From: Paraphysomonas bandaiensis | Lineage: Eukaryota; Chrysophyceae | Length of the DNA: 64,000 nucleotides | NCBI GenBank assembly: GCA_965644295.1 | Contig: CBFFRP010000077.1 | Span: 183,943-247,942, forward strand | Direction of reading: 5' to 3' | Shown here: piece after piece, positions 12,621 through 24,310 of the stretch | Position numbering within the stretch: position 1 is the first letter of the stretch | Layout: every line of letters begins with the position of its first letter | The notes under the pieces: generated by a model | What the model saw: the letters and a program-made list of their open reading frames with translations, nothing else | Databases searched by the model: none | Told to the model about the DNA's origin: nothing | Program-made: the position numbers and the translations under genes

Positions 12621-12875
12621 GTTCTGTACTTCCCCAATACTCCAGTTTTTTTCACTAAAAACTTCAGATTCTAGAACACATAGTCCGAAAACTAGGAAAT
12701 ATCGAAATACCCTGGTAAATATGTATAGAAAGCAGTCAAAAATATGGACAGCTTGTTCCATACATATATGCTTGTGTTGTACGAGTTCATCCAGACATGC
12801 AGCAGCAGATGGGGCGTATATTCAGTCAAGTAGCATTATTATTCATCAGAGGTGGACTATTATGCACATAAAACT

Positions 12876-13127
12876 ATGTTAGAGAATATGCCTAAGCAAC
12901 AAGCCCATTTACTTCATGTACAACTCGCAGAACTTCAGAGTCTTCCTGCAGGTAACGTAACAGCAATACATAATTGTGTCGTCATGTGTGTCCTATCAGG
13001 GAGGTCTGTTCACGTTAGATCCGGAGATGTGTTACTACCAGCAGATAAATCTAAATTGATAAATGATATTTCAAGTACATTGGCTTCTATTAAAACTGAC
13101 TCTACTGCGAAAGATGGAAAAAAGTAG
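12876..13127 (+). CDS. hypothetical small protein
   Basis: An 83-residue open frame with protein-like composition: an amphipathic N-terminal helix (LLHVQLAELQSL), a central strand-rich part (HNCVVMCVLSGRSVHVRSGDVLL) and a lysine-rich end. I do not recognise a family. It could be an exon of a larger gene. The Met at 12876 is chosen because the upstream residues look non-coding. The strand is supported only by the open frame. Confidence 0.3.
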   Translation: MLENMPKQQAHLLHVQLAELQSLPAGNVTAIHNCVVMCVLSGRSVHVRSGDVLLPADKSKLINDISSTLASIKTDSTAKDGKK

Positions 13128-15114
13128 AGTGCATTTATTACTATTGTTTTTTATGAGTAGTTGATAGCTCAAGAGAAACGTTTAGCGGCAAAGTGGAATG
13201 CTACCTTGACGTTGCATAACTTTTTAAATTGTTATGTTTTTCACTGCTAATATAGTGTATCTTCGATATTGTTTCGCATTGTTTGTAGGGAGATACTGTC
13301 AAGCAGCTGCTTTATGCACCTTGCTAAATTGAAGAAATATATCGGAGATAGATGAACTTTTCCATATGAGAATCATGTGCCTATTGTATTATAGTAATTT
13401 TTGATACATATATAGTCTGCATGATTTGTAGTACTCTGCATACGAAGTAGAATCATGATCATGAATAATGCCAACTGATAGAGAGGTATCATAACTAGAA
13501 GACATATCCCTTTTAGTCACTTCTTATTAGAACTTATAGCCGCAAGTGATGTGATCTACTATTACCGAGTGTGTATGGAAACTTTTAGTGGTCAGCTAAA
13601 TTGCTGAATATGATCAGACCTCCAAAAAACGCTACGTGTTTTGATCTCATTACTACAAGAGCATAAACAAGCAACTCTAGATACAACACTAAACTAATCG
13701 ATTATGCCCAGCTTAGCTGTGATAAAATAAGAAAGCCAATATTAGAAAGTATTATACAATACGAGCCACGAAACAACACGATAGTTACAGTAAGCAATTA
13801 TTATAAAACACTAAAATTAAAATTCCGATGCTCTGTTTACTACCATTGATTGCAGCTTCACATTCTGAAGGATTAAGTGGAGTTCTGTCTACAGTGAAGG
13901 GTTCACCTATTTTTTCTGCCGTTACATAAAATTTCGTGTGCAAGTAGAGTCTGAAATAAGATCGATTTCAACTTCCATGTCGCCGATGACCAAAAATTCC
14001 TTTCCGGCTTGCTTACTTGAAGTTCTTGAAATAAAGACATCACAGTTGATTTGATAGATTTCCCCATGTTCTCAATGACAAACGTATTATGTCTGTACAG
14101 AATCCAGTAACCATCTAATAAGATCTGGTTGCCCCAACCGAGCGACTTTGAAATGATCAGCCCTTTGTTGAGAAAAGGTGAGATGGGGGAAGTATTTATC
14201 GCGTTCGCGATGAACGGGAGTTTCTTGTTGGTGATTCTCTTCTACGTGCTGCGTTTATACGTTACATTGGCCCTTTTCACTAAGGAGTATCACGAATTAC
14301 TAGTGGAGAACACTCTTATTACCATCGCTATCATGTGCTCAGAAGCCGAAGTTGCTGAGTACCAGACTCAATGGAGTTTATTGTATTATGATCACCAATT
14401 GATACTAGAGACTAACAGTTATACATTATTCTTGTCGATGCAGAGGACTACAATACATAGTATATGCAGTTAGATTGTCATATGTTCTGCTTGTAGAGGT
14501 ACTGGAACTATAAGGAAAAGTAACCGAATTACAACCTCTATTACGAGATATCACACATCACTACATTGCCAACACCTCCGCACTGTAAACGAAATTAAGT
14601 GGATAATTGAGAATGAAGGTTGAGAAGTACCTCAATGATTAGTAATGGATTTTACGAATGGAATGATAAGATACTGGATGAAGATACTCCACACAGGCCA
14701 AAGATACTCTGAACGGATCGATGATCTATGGCTGCATGATGTGTACCTTTGTGGGGACAGTTTTCCATGCAGTGGTGTACTGCTGTACATTCGTCATACA
14801 GTACACCGCAGTTTGTAGTTATATATACATCGTACTGCGATACTGTAGATTAGTACAGCCGTACACTGCACATTATGACATTGCACAGCAGTACAGTCCC
14901 ATTTGACTATTAACACACAGCACATACACCACACTATCTCTCTCCATCATGTCCATATCATCCCAATAGAACTCATGTCTTTCTTCTTCGCTTCACAGGC
15001 TCTGACTCTGTTAGCAGAGAGATATGACGAGAGAGAAGCGGTCTCCATCTCAAGTTTATTAAAGGCATGTATGCACAATGATAAACAGCATCTCTCACCC
15101 CTCCTCTCTATCAG
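13128..15114. other. 2-kb region with uncertain minus-strand exons
   Basis: Between 13800 and 14480 both strands have open stretches of higher GC. On the minus strand a good intron (GTAAGC...TTATTTCAG, about 13950-14010) joins MSLFQELQ to TLLAHEILCNG, and an open run with GWGNQILLDGYWILYRHN precedes it, so a small gene on the minus strand is possible. A plus-strand frame at 14129-14473 competes. I cannot assign either. From 14740 to 14910 the DNA is rich in imperfect TACAGCAGTACA-type palindromes just upstream of PEX10. Confidence 0.35.
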
Positions 15115-16096
15115 GATATTCTAGAAAGCCTTCCCTTTCCTCAAAATTGGTCGATGATTGAACCTGAGCTGCTTATGGTAGCTAGGGCATTGTACTATGG
15201 GTGTTCTCTAGGAGGTGTATATACAGTCACTACTTGTCATGCAACTCACCTGTCGTATATGTAGTGAATGCAACTCCTGGCCAGGACTACTGTGGGTTAT
15301 CGGTAGTATCAGAGCAAACTGTATACTCACCCGTTTCGAAGCAAAGAATGAGATATGTAACTCTCCACCGCGACAGATTAGTTACAATATATGCCTTGTG
15401 CACACTACTCCCATATTTGAGGGACAGATTCTCCTATTTTGTTCGCGTTTGCTCTGCTGTAAATATAGATAATTGGTGGCCGGCCACCTTCGAACACTTA
15501 CATGATGCGCACAGATGCGCGTTTTATTTTGATGGAAGGTAGGCAAGTGTAAGATGTACAAGTGATAAATATGTAACATGTATGCCAGATTTCATACACT
15601 GTCTCGTCGTATGATGAGCGTACGACTTATATCTACCGAGTATCCGTCTCATGGACAGGTACTGTGTAAATTAGTTATTATTGTAACCATTCGATCTTAC
15701 GAATATTTGCATTTGCACTTCAATGTGTGGACAATACAGATCCAGCTCAAAACCGTGGCTTGGATATTACTTTTCAAGCTTGGAATATCTACAGCTGCAA
15801 AAGTTTTTGTTTCAATGTACAGGCGAATGAGGTCGCATCAACGTGCTAGGGGTGGAAACGCTAGCGTATTTCGCCGCGAGAATAGAGGACAGGAGAATTC
15901 TGTACAGCCATTGCCATCAAGGCAGTCTGTGTGTGCTTTGTGCAGAGAGTCTGCAACAGTTGACCCAGCAACCACTGTGTGTGGGCACATTTATTGTTAC
16001 AAGTGTATTACTGGGTGGCTTGCTGTCAATCCTATATGTCCAATTTGTAGAAAGTCACAACGCCCACAGCAAATTAGAGCATTGTATTCGTATTAA
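15115..16096 (+). CDS. PEX10: peroxisome biogenesis factor 10, RING E3 ligase
   Basis: Four exons (15115-15214, 15265-15538, 15589-15658, 15740-16096) are supported by clean GT-AG introns. The N-terminal Pex2/Pex12-type membrane domain has TPGQDYCGL, a hallmark position of PEX10, then a Y-A-L-C-T-L-L-P-Y-L segment. A later hydrophobic stretch (VAWILLFKLGIS) is followed by a C-terminal C3HC4 RING: CALC, CGH, CYKC and CPIC, with the usual ~20-residue tail. PEX10 acts in the PEX2-PEX10-PEX12 ubiquitin ligase complex of the peroxisomal membrane, which ubiquitinates the PEX5 receptor for recycling. The 5' end is incomplete. An upstream exon near 14990-15065 would join in frame only through a GC-AG intron, which I leave as tentative. 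Confidence 0.85.
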
Positions 16097-16725
16097 TAAT
16101 TAGGAGTAATAATTCGAGTTGATGTTGATTGCAATCCTATAAGTCGTTGTGCTGTTTCTGTTACGAATTATTCGGAGAGGTTATCTTCATTTTGACATAT
16201 GTCAAGCTGTCAAGGCCTCACAGATATCGTTAACAGAGACTTTTAAGTTTGAGAAGCTAAATCGTCAGGTTGGCTAAATGATTATGACCGTGACTTTTTG
16301 ATACTATAGACTTATAGTGTAATGCAAAGTCGACCAAACACATTACACATTATCCCACTACTTGTGGTAAATAGTAGTAAATGTTTTGATTACTGCGAGA
16401 CATTTTTTATTTCTCTTATTGTATAACGTCATGCATTACATAGTTCACCTTGTTCCTGTGTGGAAACGATATACAACTACGATTATTCTATGACTATGAT
16501 CCTTTCTGAAAGACAACACCAAGCTATTTATTCGGCTTATTAAATTCATCACGTACCAGTATGAAACGCATTATAGGAGTAAGTAGAGGATCGTACAAAA
16601 GCCTTTTTATAATTTTTACAGTGATGCTAATGCATGTGGCTGAATTCTCAATGAGGAGAATTTCTGCAGCAATCTCAACCAATACGCACTACTGGTGTCA
16701 GCCACGAAACGACGAACGATTACCT
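16097..16725. other. spacer between convergent genes
   Basis: PEX10 and the iminopeptidase gene point towards each other here. The region is AT-rich and should contain both 3' ends. No open frame is convincing. Confidence 0.45.
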
Positions 16726-18134
16726 TTAGGTCTCCATTTCTCCCTCACCATTCCTGGAATCATCAGCAATAACGATATCAGGGAGCACTGCCTGAGGCAA
16801 AATGACCACAGAGGGAAGAGATTCGTCAACATCCTCCTCCGGAGGCATGATAGCCTTTATACGTTTGAAGATCTTGCACGGACTCATGCTGCCATCAAAG
16901 CTTCCACTGCGCTTAGAAACCAGAGCTTCTGAGACCTTATACCGGTTCCGTACGCCTTCAACATTGTTGAGGAAGCGAGTAATCTCGCGGATGCATTCAT
17001 GAGGTTCATCGATGGTTTTGCAGTGCCCAGCACGGGGGATGCACACAAGAGGCCATGCGGTAGATATGTGGTCCACAATAAGCTACACCAATATGTAAGC
17101 TCACATAGTGCGCAATAGAAGAATAAAGAATAGAGTAGAGTACACACCTGAGAGCACTCCTCGGTCATCGTATCGAACTCCCCCCGCATAACTAGAGTAG
17201 GCACTGCACGGAATCGAAAAACGTCAGTGTTATTGTTAATATACAGATGGAAGCATTCTATGTTGGAACAGAAAAACTAAATACATTACAGATACACACC
17301 CTTAATTTTCCACAGTCGGTCTGTAATAGACCATTTTTCCAAGACTCCGCTCAGTGCGAACTCGCTTGGACCTTGAATCTCCCTATACACCGCGTTATTC
17401 ATCTTACGCAGACAATTAAGGAAACAGTCCGGTCGTGGCACACAGCGAATAGTAAAGTGACTGGTAAGTATATTATCGATCTCCCGATACAACGGAGAGT
17501 CAAACGCCTTGTCATTCAGTAACTTTTTGAGGAGGTTTTGTGTAAACATGGGCAAGGTAGCAATGCGATCCCGCCACTGGGTCTGAATGTAGGTCTCCCC
17601 ATCACAGAGTGCCCCATCCAGAATAAGGCCCTGCAGACCTCGCAACATCGCATCAGTGGAAGAGCTGATGGATACTGCAAACTCTTGGGCCACGACCGTC
17701 CCCCAGCTGCTGGCATAAAGATAATACTCGTACAGCTGGAAGGTGTGAATCAGAGCCGACAGCTCCTCCACATAATATTCGATAGTAAGCAACCATGGCG
17801 CATCATTTTCAGGATCTTTAACAAACGTGGAGTCTCCACATCTACGTATATGTTACATCGTAAGCAATTCCATCTATGTAATATATTACCCGGCTTGGTC
17901 ATAGAACACCACAGGATAGCCAAACTCAGCTAATAGCTTCAAAGGTAGAAGGTAATTGTGAGTAAATGCTGGCCCACCATGTATGACTATAATAGGTGCT
18001 CGTTGTACGACATTTGGATTGTAGTATATCCATACAGCGATCTTAAGACCATTCTTGGTAAACGAACTCTTCTCGCATATGATATGAGAGGTATCTCCGA
18101 TTAAATTATCCAACGTAATTAATGCATCTGCCAT
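16726..18134 (-). CDS. proline iminopeptidase-type alpha/beta hydrolase (peptidase family S33)
   Basis: Four exons (about 17890-18134, 17300-17841, 17148-17205 and 16726-17083) with short GT-AG introns. The oxyanion-hole signature HGGPAFTHNYLLPL is followed by YPVVFYDQAGCGDST, typical of prolyl aminopeptidases. The nucleophile elbow reads ASSWG, so the first Gly of G-x-S-x-G is Ala. The catalytic Asp lies in RGEFDTMTEE and the His in RAGHCKTIDEP. Family members remove N-terminal proline from peptides in the cytosol. A C-terminal extension of about 70 residues after the His is unusual and rich in charged residues. Start chosen at the Met before ADALITLDN; nothing upstream is open. Confidence 0.87.
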
Positions 18135-18951
18135 CTTTCAAAATGACTATTATCTAAGAAGAAGATATGGAATAGTGTTAATGGAAGTATATCATAGAAT
18201 TATGAGAGAATTCTATCTATCTATATATGTATGTACATGTATGTATGTATGTGTGTGTTGTTTGTTGTAGGAATTTCTATATGTATGAGATGCATAGATT
18301 GCAATAGAAAACTATAGAAAACGAAATTCGATCCCAACAACGCCACTGCTTTTTTTTTTACTATGAGAAGATTCGTGAGATCTTCAACTTGTGCATCCCA
18401 CATATGGGACAGAATAAGTTACAAAAATAGATTCCCCTAAAATTAAAAAAAAGGGATTTTATTGCAGATATCACGACAGGAAAAGCCAATTATAATTGTG
18501 ATAATTACAGTACATGGAAGTAGGTGTCACAACAGGCAAGTGTGGTGCTGAGTATTAACAAAGCATCGCTTTTGTAAATTACAAATTACGCTTCCTAATC
18601 ACTACTATCTGCCAACTCCGAACTCTGTACATAGAAAGAGTATATATTGCAGTTTTCTACTCTATTCCATTAAAAACTCAACCTATACAAAAACTATGGG
18701 TTTTATAGTAACAGTTCTTAGAAACATGGGTTTCCTAGATTTCCCTTTTATAACACCTGAGAACAATACAGACATCTGATTGTTCCCACTGGTTCACCAC
18801 AACAGTATTATTCTATAGTTACATGTCGTATACGGGTGGCGGTGGTGCCCCTAATTAACCAAGTCAACATCTCATTCTACTCACTAATGTCATAGTACAG
18901 GCCTAAAGATTGTCTTGTACTCCTTTGCCGAGTCAGGTGGGTGCAGCTCCA
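18135..18951. other. divergent spacer with GTAT microsatellite
   Basis: The head-to-head arrangement of the iminopeptidase (-) and RNA-binding protein (+) genes puts both promoters here. A short TGTA/TATG repeat lies at about 18225-18260. A possible leader exon beginning ATGTCGTATACGGG (18822) cannot be joined in frame to the next exon. Confidence 0.4.
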
Positions 18952-20179
18952 ATGGAGCAGTGTAATTTAATCGTGAATTACTTGCCCCTATATGTGGATG
19001 ACTCAGCTCTAACGGTAATAGTCAATGCCTCTAGATCAGCATGTATGTCACTCAATCATACTTATTATGCAACAGGAATTATTTTCACCGTTTGGAGAGA
19101 TATTACAAGTAAATATTGCACGAAATAAGACCACAGGAGAGAGTCTATCTTATGGGTTTGTGAAGTTTGCTCGGGCAGAAGATGCCAACTCGGCCATAGC
19201 CGCAAGAAATGGTTATCGGGTGGGAAACAAGCAACTTAAAGTCAGTGTTGCTAGACCGAAGCCAGCTGATATTCAGAATAGAAAGTTGTTTGTCTCGAAG
19301 CTGCCTTTGTCGTATACGGAGAGTCAGGTCCGAGAACTTTTCGCGGAGGTAGGGCGTTGCTTTCACAACGAGTGATTTAAATTATTTTTGTAGTACGGTG
19401 ACATTATTGAGTGTCGTCTTTTGCTAGAATCTGATAGAACAACCTCGAGAGGATCCGCGTTTGTGGAGTACAATCTAGCTTCTGAGTGCGAAGCAGGTGT
19501 GGCATAGTTTATCGTATTGAAGTTTACAATAACAATATGTATAGCCTTAACGGCCATGCACGAGAAAACTCCACCTGGAGCAACCAACAGTATATGTGTA
19601 TATTATGCTCGCCCGCCTCCCTTATCAGACAGCTCATCGAGTGATGTGTCTCGTATAGCGGCTCACTCCCCTCCTGCCACTCAGACTCCACCCTGGGTGG
19701 GGGGGCCCTGGTCTGCCCCTCCGTCCAATGCATCTTTTCCCGTCCCCTACGCGATCGCTCCCCAAGGCGCTTACATTGCTCCTCCGGCTGCCCCCTATCC
19801 CCAGATGTCTAGATCTAGCCCTGTGCAGCAATTCCATCACTCGAGTGCCACACATTATAGGTCATTTTTCCCGGAGTCAAGTCGGACGCCCGACATGCAG
19901 GAGGTCAGTTTAGAGGTTTTTGGTCTACCACCCAATGTCAATGTAAAAATGTTGGTTGAAATATTTGAGCCCTTCGGTCACGTGACAGCACTAGTTATTG
20001 ATCATTCGCTGAGCAATTATAGAGTAGTGTCATGTGGGAATGGTTGGGCTAAACTGATAACTACGCCGCAGCAAGTGCAGGATTTGTTCCGCCTAGTTCA
20101 TAACACCTGTGTGTTCCCTGGGTACCCACCCATTCAACTTTTACTTTTTCAACCATCGTGTGAAAGTTCGAATGTCTAA
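18952..20179 (+). CDS. ELAV/CELF-like RNA-binding protein with three RRMs
   Basis: Four exons (18952-19014, 19076-19348, 19394-19496, 19545-20179) join in frame to 357 residues. RRM1 has CNLIVNYLP (RNP2) and LSYGFVKF (RNP1). RRM2 follows at once with RKLFVSKLP and RGSAFVEYN and an intact fold across two introns. A Pro/Ser-rich linker of about 80 residues then leads to a third RRM starting VSLEVFGLPP, whose RNP1 is degenerate (GNGWAKLI). The paired RRM1-2, linker, RRM3 layout is that of ELAV and CELF proteins, which bind U- or GU-rich mRNA to control splicing or stability. The start lies just after the linker of an upstream acceptor, so a short N-terminal exon may be missing. Confidence 0.85.
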
Positions 20180-20989
20180 CTATGGTGATGCATCTCCACT
20201 CAAATCATGGCCTCCAATGTATTTTATGCTTAATTGCAGTGCTGTATGTTTTTTTTCCTTTATTTTTTTGCTGTTTTATTATATACATTGTCTATAAAGT
20301 ACATTATGATGTCATTGCAGCTAAGCTTCACTTGTATCTATGTGAACTCTATATTATAGTGTCCAGCACGTAATAACGTTTTTTTGCCTATCGTATAATT
20401 CTGCTGGTGTTTTTTTAATTTATTTCTATGAGAGCTGCATATGAACTTTTCGGGTGAAAGAAGGCATCATGTTTTTTTATATAATTGATTTTATTGCTAC
20501 ACTTTTCACTCGTTTTCTTTTTTGCTCAGATCTTATTGATAGGCTGGCTGTTTTTTTATGTAGCAGGTAGGAGTGACGACTGATCATCAAGTGCATGTGC
20601 AACTGTTTATGCATAACCTGATCGTCGCAGTTCGGTCATGTCATCTAACTAAATTAAACTAATAAGGTGAGTTTTATCGAACCGTGTGTTAAGAATTTCA
20701 CAATATTAGAGTGGCTCTCAGCTACCCTTCATATTGATAAACTGAAAGCAGGGTAATTTTGTGCTAGATTAACATATGAGCTACAGTAATAGCTAATAGC
20801 TATACTGAAAATATGTTGGTTCAAGCATTAACACCTGTAGCATGTTGCTATTTATCGCTAGTAGCTATCCTGCATTTTGCACAGCAATGAACTATAAAAA
20901 GTAGAAAACTACAACAACAAAAGTAAGAATTAAAATAGTGGTTGTATATTGACAGTAAATACATCCGTAGTTTTTAGTACTTGTCATTA
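20180..20989. other. T-rich 3' flank and spacer
   Basis: Poly-T tracts (for example 20247-20285 and 20380-20560) follow the RNA-binding protein gene and fit a 3' UTR and downstream spacer. A diverged copy of the repeat seen at 7235-7335 lies at about 20850-20945. No gene is recognised. Confidence 0.45.
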
Positions 20990-23250
20990 TATATATATTG
21001 AAGGTCTTATTATTAGCAATAGGCGTTAGAAACCTGTACCAATATAGTGGCTAGTTGAATGCTAGACATACTAGTTAGACCTCTACCCATGAATAATCCG
21101 TACAAATTCTGTTATCCTACTATTTAACGCTACAGAAGCTGCTTGTGCGTCGCCGCAAGCACCAAAGTGCAACCACTTCCGTTCTTAATGTTGTTTGTGA
21201 GTTTCGCCCTGCTCGTGTGTCTTTGGGCTCACTGGCGCGTGTTGTCCGGGGGTCTCCCCTTGGGATGGTTCCACCAGGCTCTGTGGTACAGGGTTCTGAA
21301 TTAAGGTCCGTAGTAGTGTACCGAGCACTAGATGTGCGTGCTGAGAGGTGAGTCGTGTGGTGGAAGGTGGCGTTGTCTCCATGCATCGTTTGGGCGTCAG
21401 GCATAGATGGAGTTGCCGGAGACGGCGTCTTTGTCTATAGGACCTGATGATTTCATGCTGTCCGGTGCTTTATTCCTGCGTGAATGAGAGGTGGGGTTCG
21501 TGTTTGCGGTGGATGGTATTCCAGTCTGTGGTCGTCTTTGGACTCCTAGTAATCGTAGCACCCTTGAGCGTTTCTGTTTATGTTTTGGACGCGGTCGCGG
21601 GAGTAGCCTAGGGGGTCCTTTGTGTGAGGTAATGTATCGTCGACTTCGATCCTGGATCATTAGTTTTGCTGCAGCGAAAAGCGGTAGAAGCAAGCTGATG
21701 ACCGCTGTTTCAATGTTGCGCAGACCGTGGGGTGTCAAGGGCTCATGGATGTGATCTCCAAAAATCGTCTCGAGTTGTGCAGTGGTGATGGTACCTGTTC
21801 AGAATCTCTCCACCTGTGGCACAGAGGGGTTCCAGGCCCTACTGGATAGTCTCTGTAGCGCAGTGGTGGTCCAGTGGGGTAGGACCGGATTTCTCAGTAC
21901 CTCTTGAAGCGCGTTTTTGTGGCTGTGAAATGCCGATTCCCTAATTTGAGTGATGGCGTCATTTAAGCAGTCTAGGCACATACATGTGCTTGGGGGAGTC
22001 TAGTGGTTGTTAAAAATAAGACCTGTAGATAATGATATTGGTGTTGGGGATTAAATGATTGATGTGCTGCCTCAATCCCGTTGATTCAAAATCTGGAAAC
22101 TATGAAAGGTGTACACCTGTGATGGCACAATTTATTGAATTATAATTTAAGTTGTGACGCGGCCAGGGGCATTTACCACGAACCAGACTGATAGTCGTAC
22201 CTTCTTTTCTTATGTGTTCCGCTTTAAAATATCTACTCCAAGGAAACACAAACATACTATATCTACACAGATGTCACGCTGCAGGAAACGATACTGTACA
22301 TAGGGCCCAATAACAACATATTGTAATATATATATTATATATAAATAATTGTAAGTAGTACATACCAGCAGTCACATTGCGTTCTTGTCACACATCTCAG
22401 CTGGCCTTGATACTGATATACACAACCTAACCAAGACTACATGATGTCCCATATTATCATTCATCTCATTAATACTAAAAGGTAATTTTCCTGAACGTTA
22501 CTCACACAACAATCAATTAAAGTTGTAATTTGTATCTCTCATCATTCATATCGCCACAGTGGTTCGCCATTTTGACGTCGTCACTACTACGAACCAATAT
22601 TGTACGATCATTGATAAATACGATCTTATACAGTAGATATATTTTAGTGTCAATAAAAGTTATATATATACGATTTAATTAAATTTATATAATGCTGTTT
22701 TAGCTATAGTAGCCTCACCATCATGTTTAATACATAACCCCACGACTATGATATTATGTGTTGTTTAGACGAATTACACTAATAACTGGGTAGAACTCTT
22801 CTGATCCTTGTGTAAACACACCCTCAACAAAGTCGGACTCGCACCTTTTCGTGGGGTTATGGGAGAGTACTGGAGATATTTATTCGGATAACTAACGTGA
22901 GCCGCATATATATTCCGTAGATATTGTTCTGCCCACTCATAGCCTAATGCTTGTGCGGTACAAAGGGACACTGATAAGTGTCACTTATGTAGACGTCTTT
23001 GGACCTTGACAAATAAACAGGCATCCGGGAACGGGCCCACCTCAAGGACTTCTGGGTTATTGGGCTACCTGCTGAAGTCAAGCATCCGGGCTAATTTACC
23101 TTAGAGACACAGAGAGAGAGCTAAGAAGTGGTTGCACCTTGGTGCTTGCGGTGACGCACAAGCAGTTTTGATACGCAAAATAGTAGTATATCAGAGTTTT
23201 GCTACACTAATTGTTCTGACGTTTGCTAATAATATCAGACATTCACCACT
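20990..23250. mobile_element. 2.25-kb element with long terminal inverted repeats, copy 2
   Basis: The left arm (about 20995-21180) begins GTCTTATTATTAGCAATAGGCG and contains CTGCTTGTGCGTCGCCGCAAGCACCAA. The right arm (about 23110-23250) is its diverged inverse, containing TTGGTGCTTGCGGTGACGCACAAGCAG and ending ACGTTTGCTAATAATATCAGAC. The arms therefore form inverted repeats of about 150-180 bp. They enclose a GC-richer segment (21180-22000) with a minus-strand open frame and a block (22790-23100) shared with copies 1, 3 and 4. This is the largest family member in the window and the only one with a plausible internal coding region. No target duplication is obvious and I see no DDE motif. Confidence 0.6.
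21170..21981 (-). pseudogene. element-internal open frame, unknown protein
   Basis: Three open segments in changing frames (21799-21981, 21397-21780, 21170-21404) together read as one Pro/Thr/Arg-rich protein broken by a stop near 21798 and a frame change near 21400. The first part has CLDCLNDAITQIRES and HWTTTALQRL; the second has ETAVISLLLPLFAAAKL followed by a basic stretch. The GC content stands above the surroundings. Position inside long inverted repeats suggests the N-terminal part of a transposon protein or a captured gene fragment. No family is recognised. Confidence 0.4.
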
Positions 23251-23914
23251 ATGATCATCGGTGCCAACATAATACTGTGTTGCAGTTGTAGTGAACGGAC
23301 CATCTGAATCTACATGTTCTCCTTAACACCAAGAATGGTATTTAAGTTCAATCTCCAATAATGCGATGGTTTATGGAATACCGGAGTCAGCGCAAAGCCG
23401 CGCTCACTTTGGCTATTCAGGAAAAATTTGAGTTCGCACTGTACAGAGTCGAAGCTCTACTAGTTTGGCCGAACACCTCCGATACCACACCAGTTCCTAC
23501 ATTAAATACTAGCATAAAATACGTCACTTGGTATTTGATTGCCACAGATGACGTTGAAACTGTAGCCTGTGAATTTGATTGCCAACACAAGTAAGCGGTC
23601 CTCCCACTTTAAACACATCGTGGGTCGGAGTGATACTCTGTTTCCAGCGCTCAATCCACATCACTTAATATATGTATGTTAACAAGCAGGCTAAATGTCC
23701 GGGAAATGCCTGTGATACCCCTGACATCCTGTAGTATATAAGTGAGTCATTCGTTTGGGTGTTGCTAGAGCTAACTAAAAATTTGATGATGTGATGACCA
23801 AACCTGCTGCACTTACATAAAATACTGACATGAATTAATAAAAGACTTTTATTAAATCCATTGATAATCATCTCTATTATGATCTGGGAGTACTTCTAAG
23901 TTCATAGAGCGAGT
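23251..23914. other. spacer within the repeat block
   Basis: An open frame at 23361-23594 on the plus strand (77 residues, includes RKAALTLAIQEKF) has ordinary composition but no recognised domain and no clear splice partners. Otherwise AT-rich. Confidence 0.35.
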
Positions 23915-24310
23915 AATGAATGTTATTATTATTAGCAATAGGCGTTTAAGAGTCAGCGCTTAACTCTGACATCCTACTATTGAATGCTACGAAAGCTGCT
24001 TGTGCGTCACCGCAAACACCAAGGTGAAACCACATTTGCGCTATCACTCCAAGCAAACGCATTGAAAAAGCAGAATGTTGATATATACCTGACACCTGCT
24101 GACATCAAGATTTTGGAGTCCTTAAGGTGAACTAGCCCGGATGCTTGACTTCAGTAGTGATACTTATTAGTGTCCCTTGCACTACACAAGGATTAGGCTA
24201 TGAGTGGGCAGAACAATATCTGCGGAATATATATGCGAAATATCTCCGGTACTCATCCCCCATAACACCACGAAAAGGTGCGAATCCGACTTTGTTTAAA
24301 ATTCATATAG
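23915..24310. mobile_element. copy 3 of the inverted-repeat element family, inverted and truncated
   Basis: The left terminus TTATTATTAGCAATAGGCGTTTAAGAGTC at about 23928 matches the family end. It is followed by the GCACAAGCA block, GGATGCTTGACTTCAG, CTATGAGTGGGCAGAAC and GGTGCGAATCCGAC, all in reverse orientation relative to copy 4. Similarity stops at about 24310, where unrelated AT-rich DNA begins. Confidence 0.66.

Noticed and set aside
24270-24300. GGTGCGAATCCGACT resembling a tRNA T-arm or polymerase III B box, suggesting a tRNA-derived SINE
   Set aside because: One base off the B-box consensus, no cloverleaf, and no A box at a suitable distance. The same family has DNA-transposon-like terminal inverted repeats.
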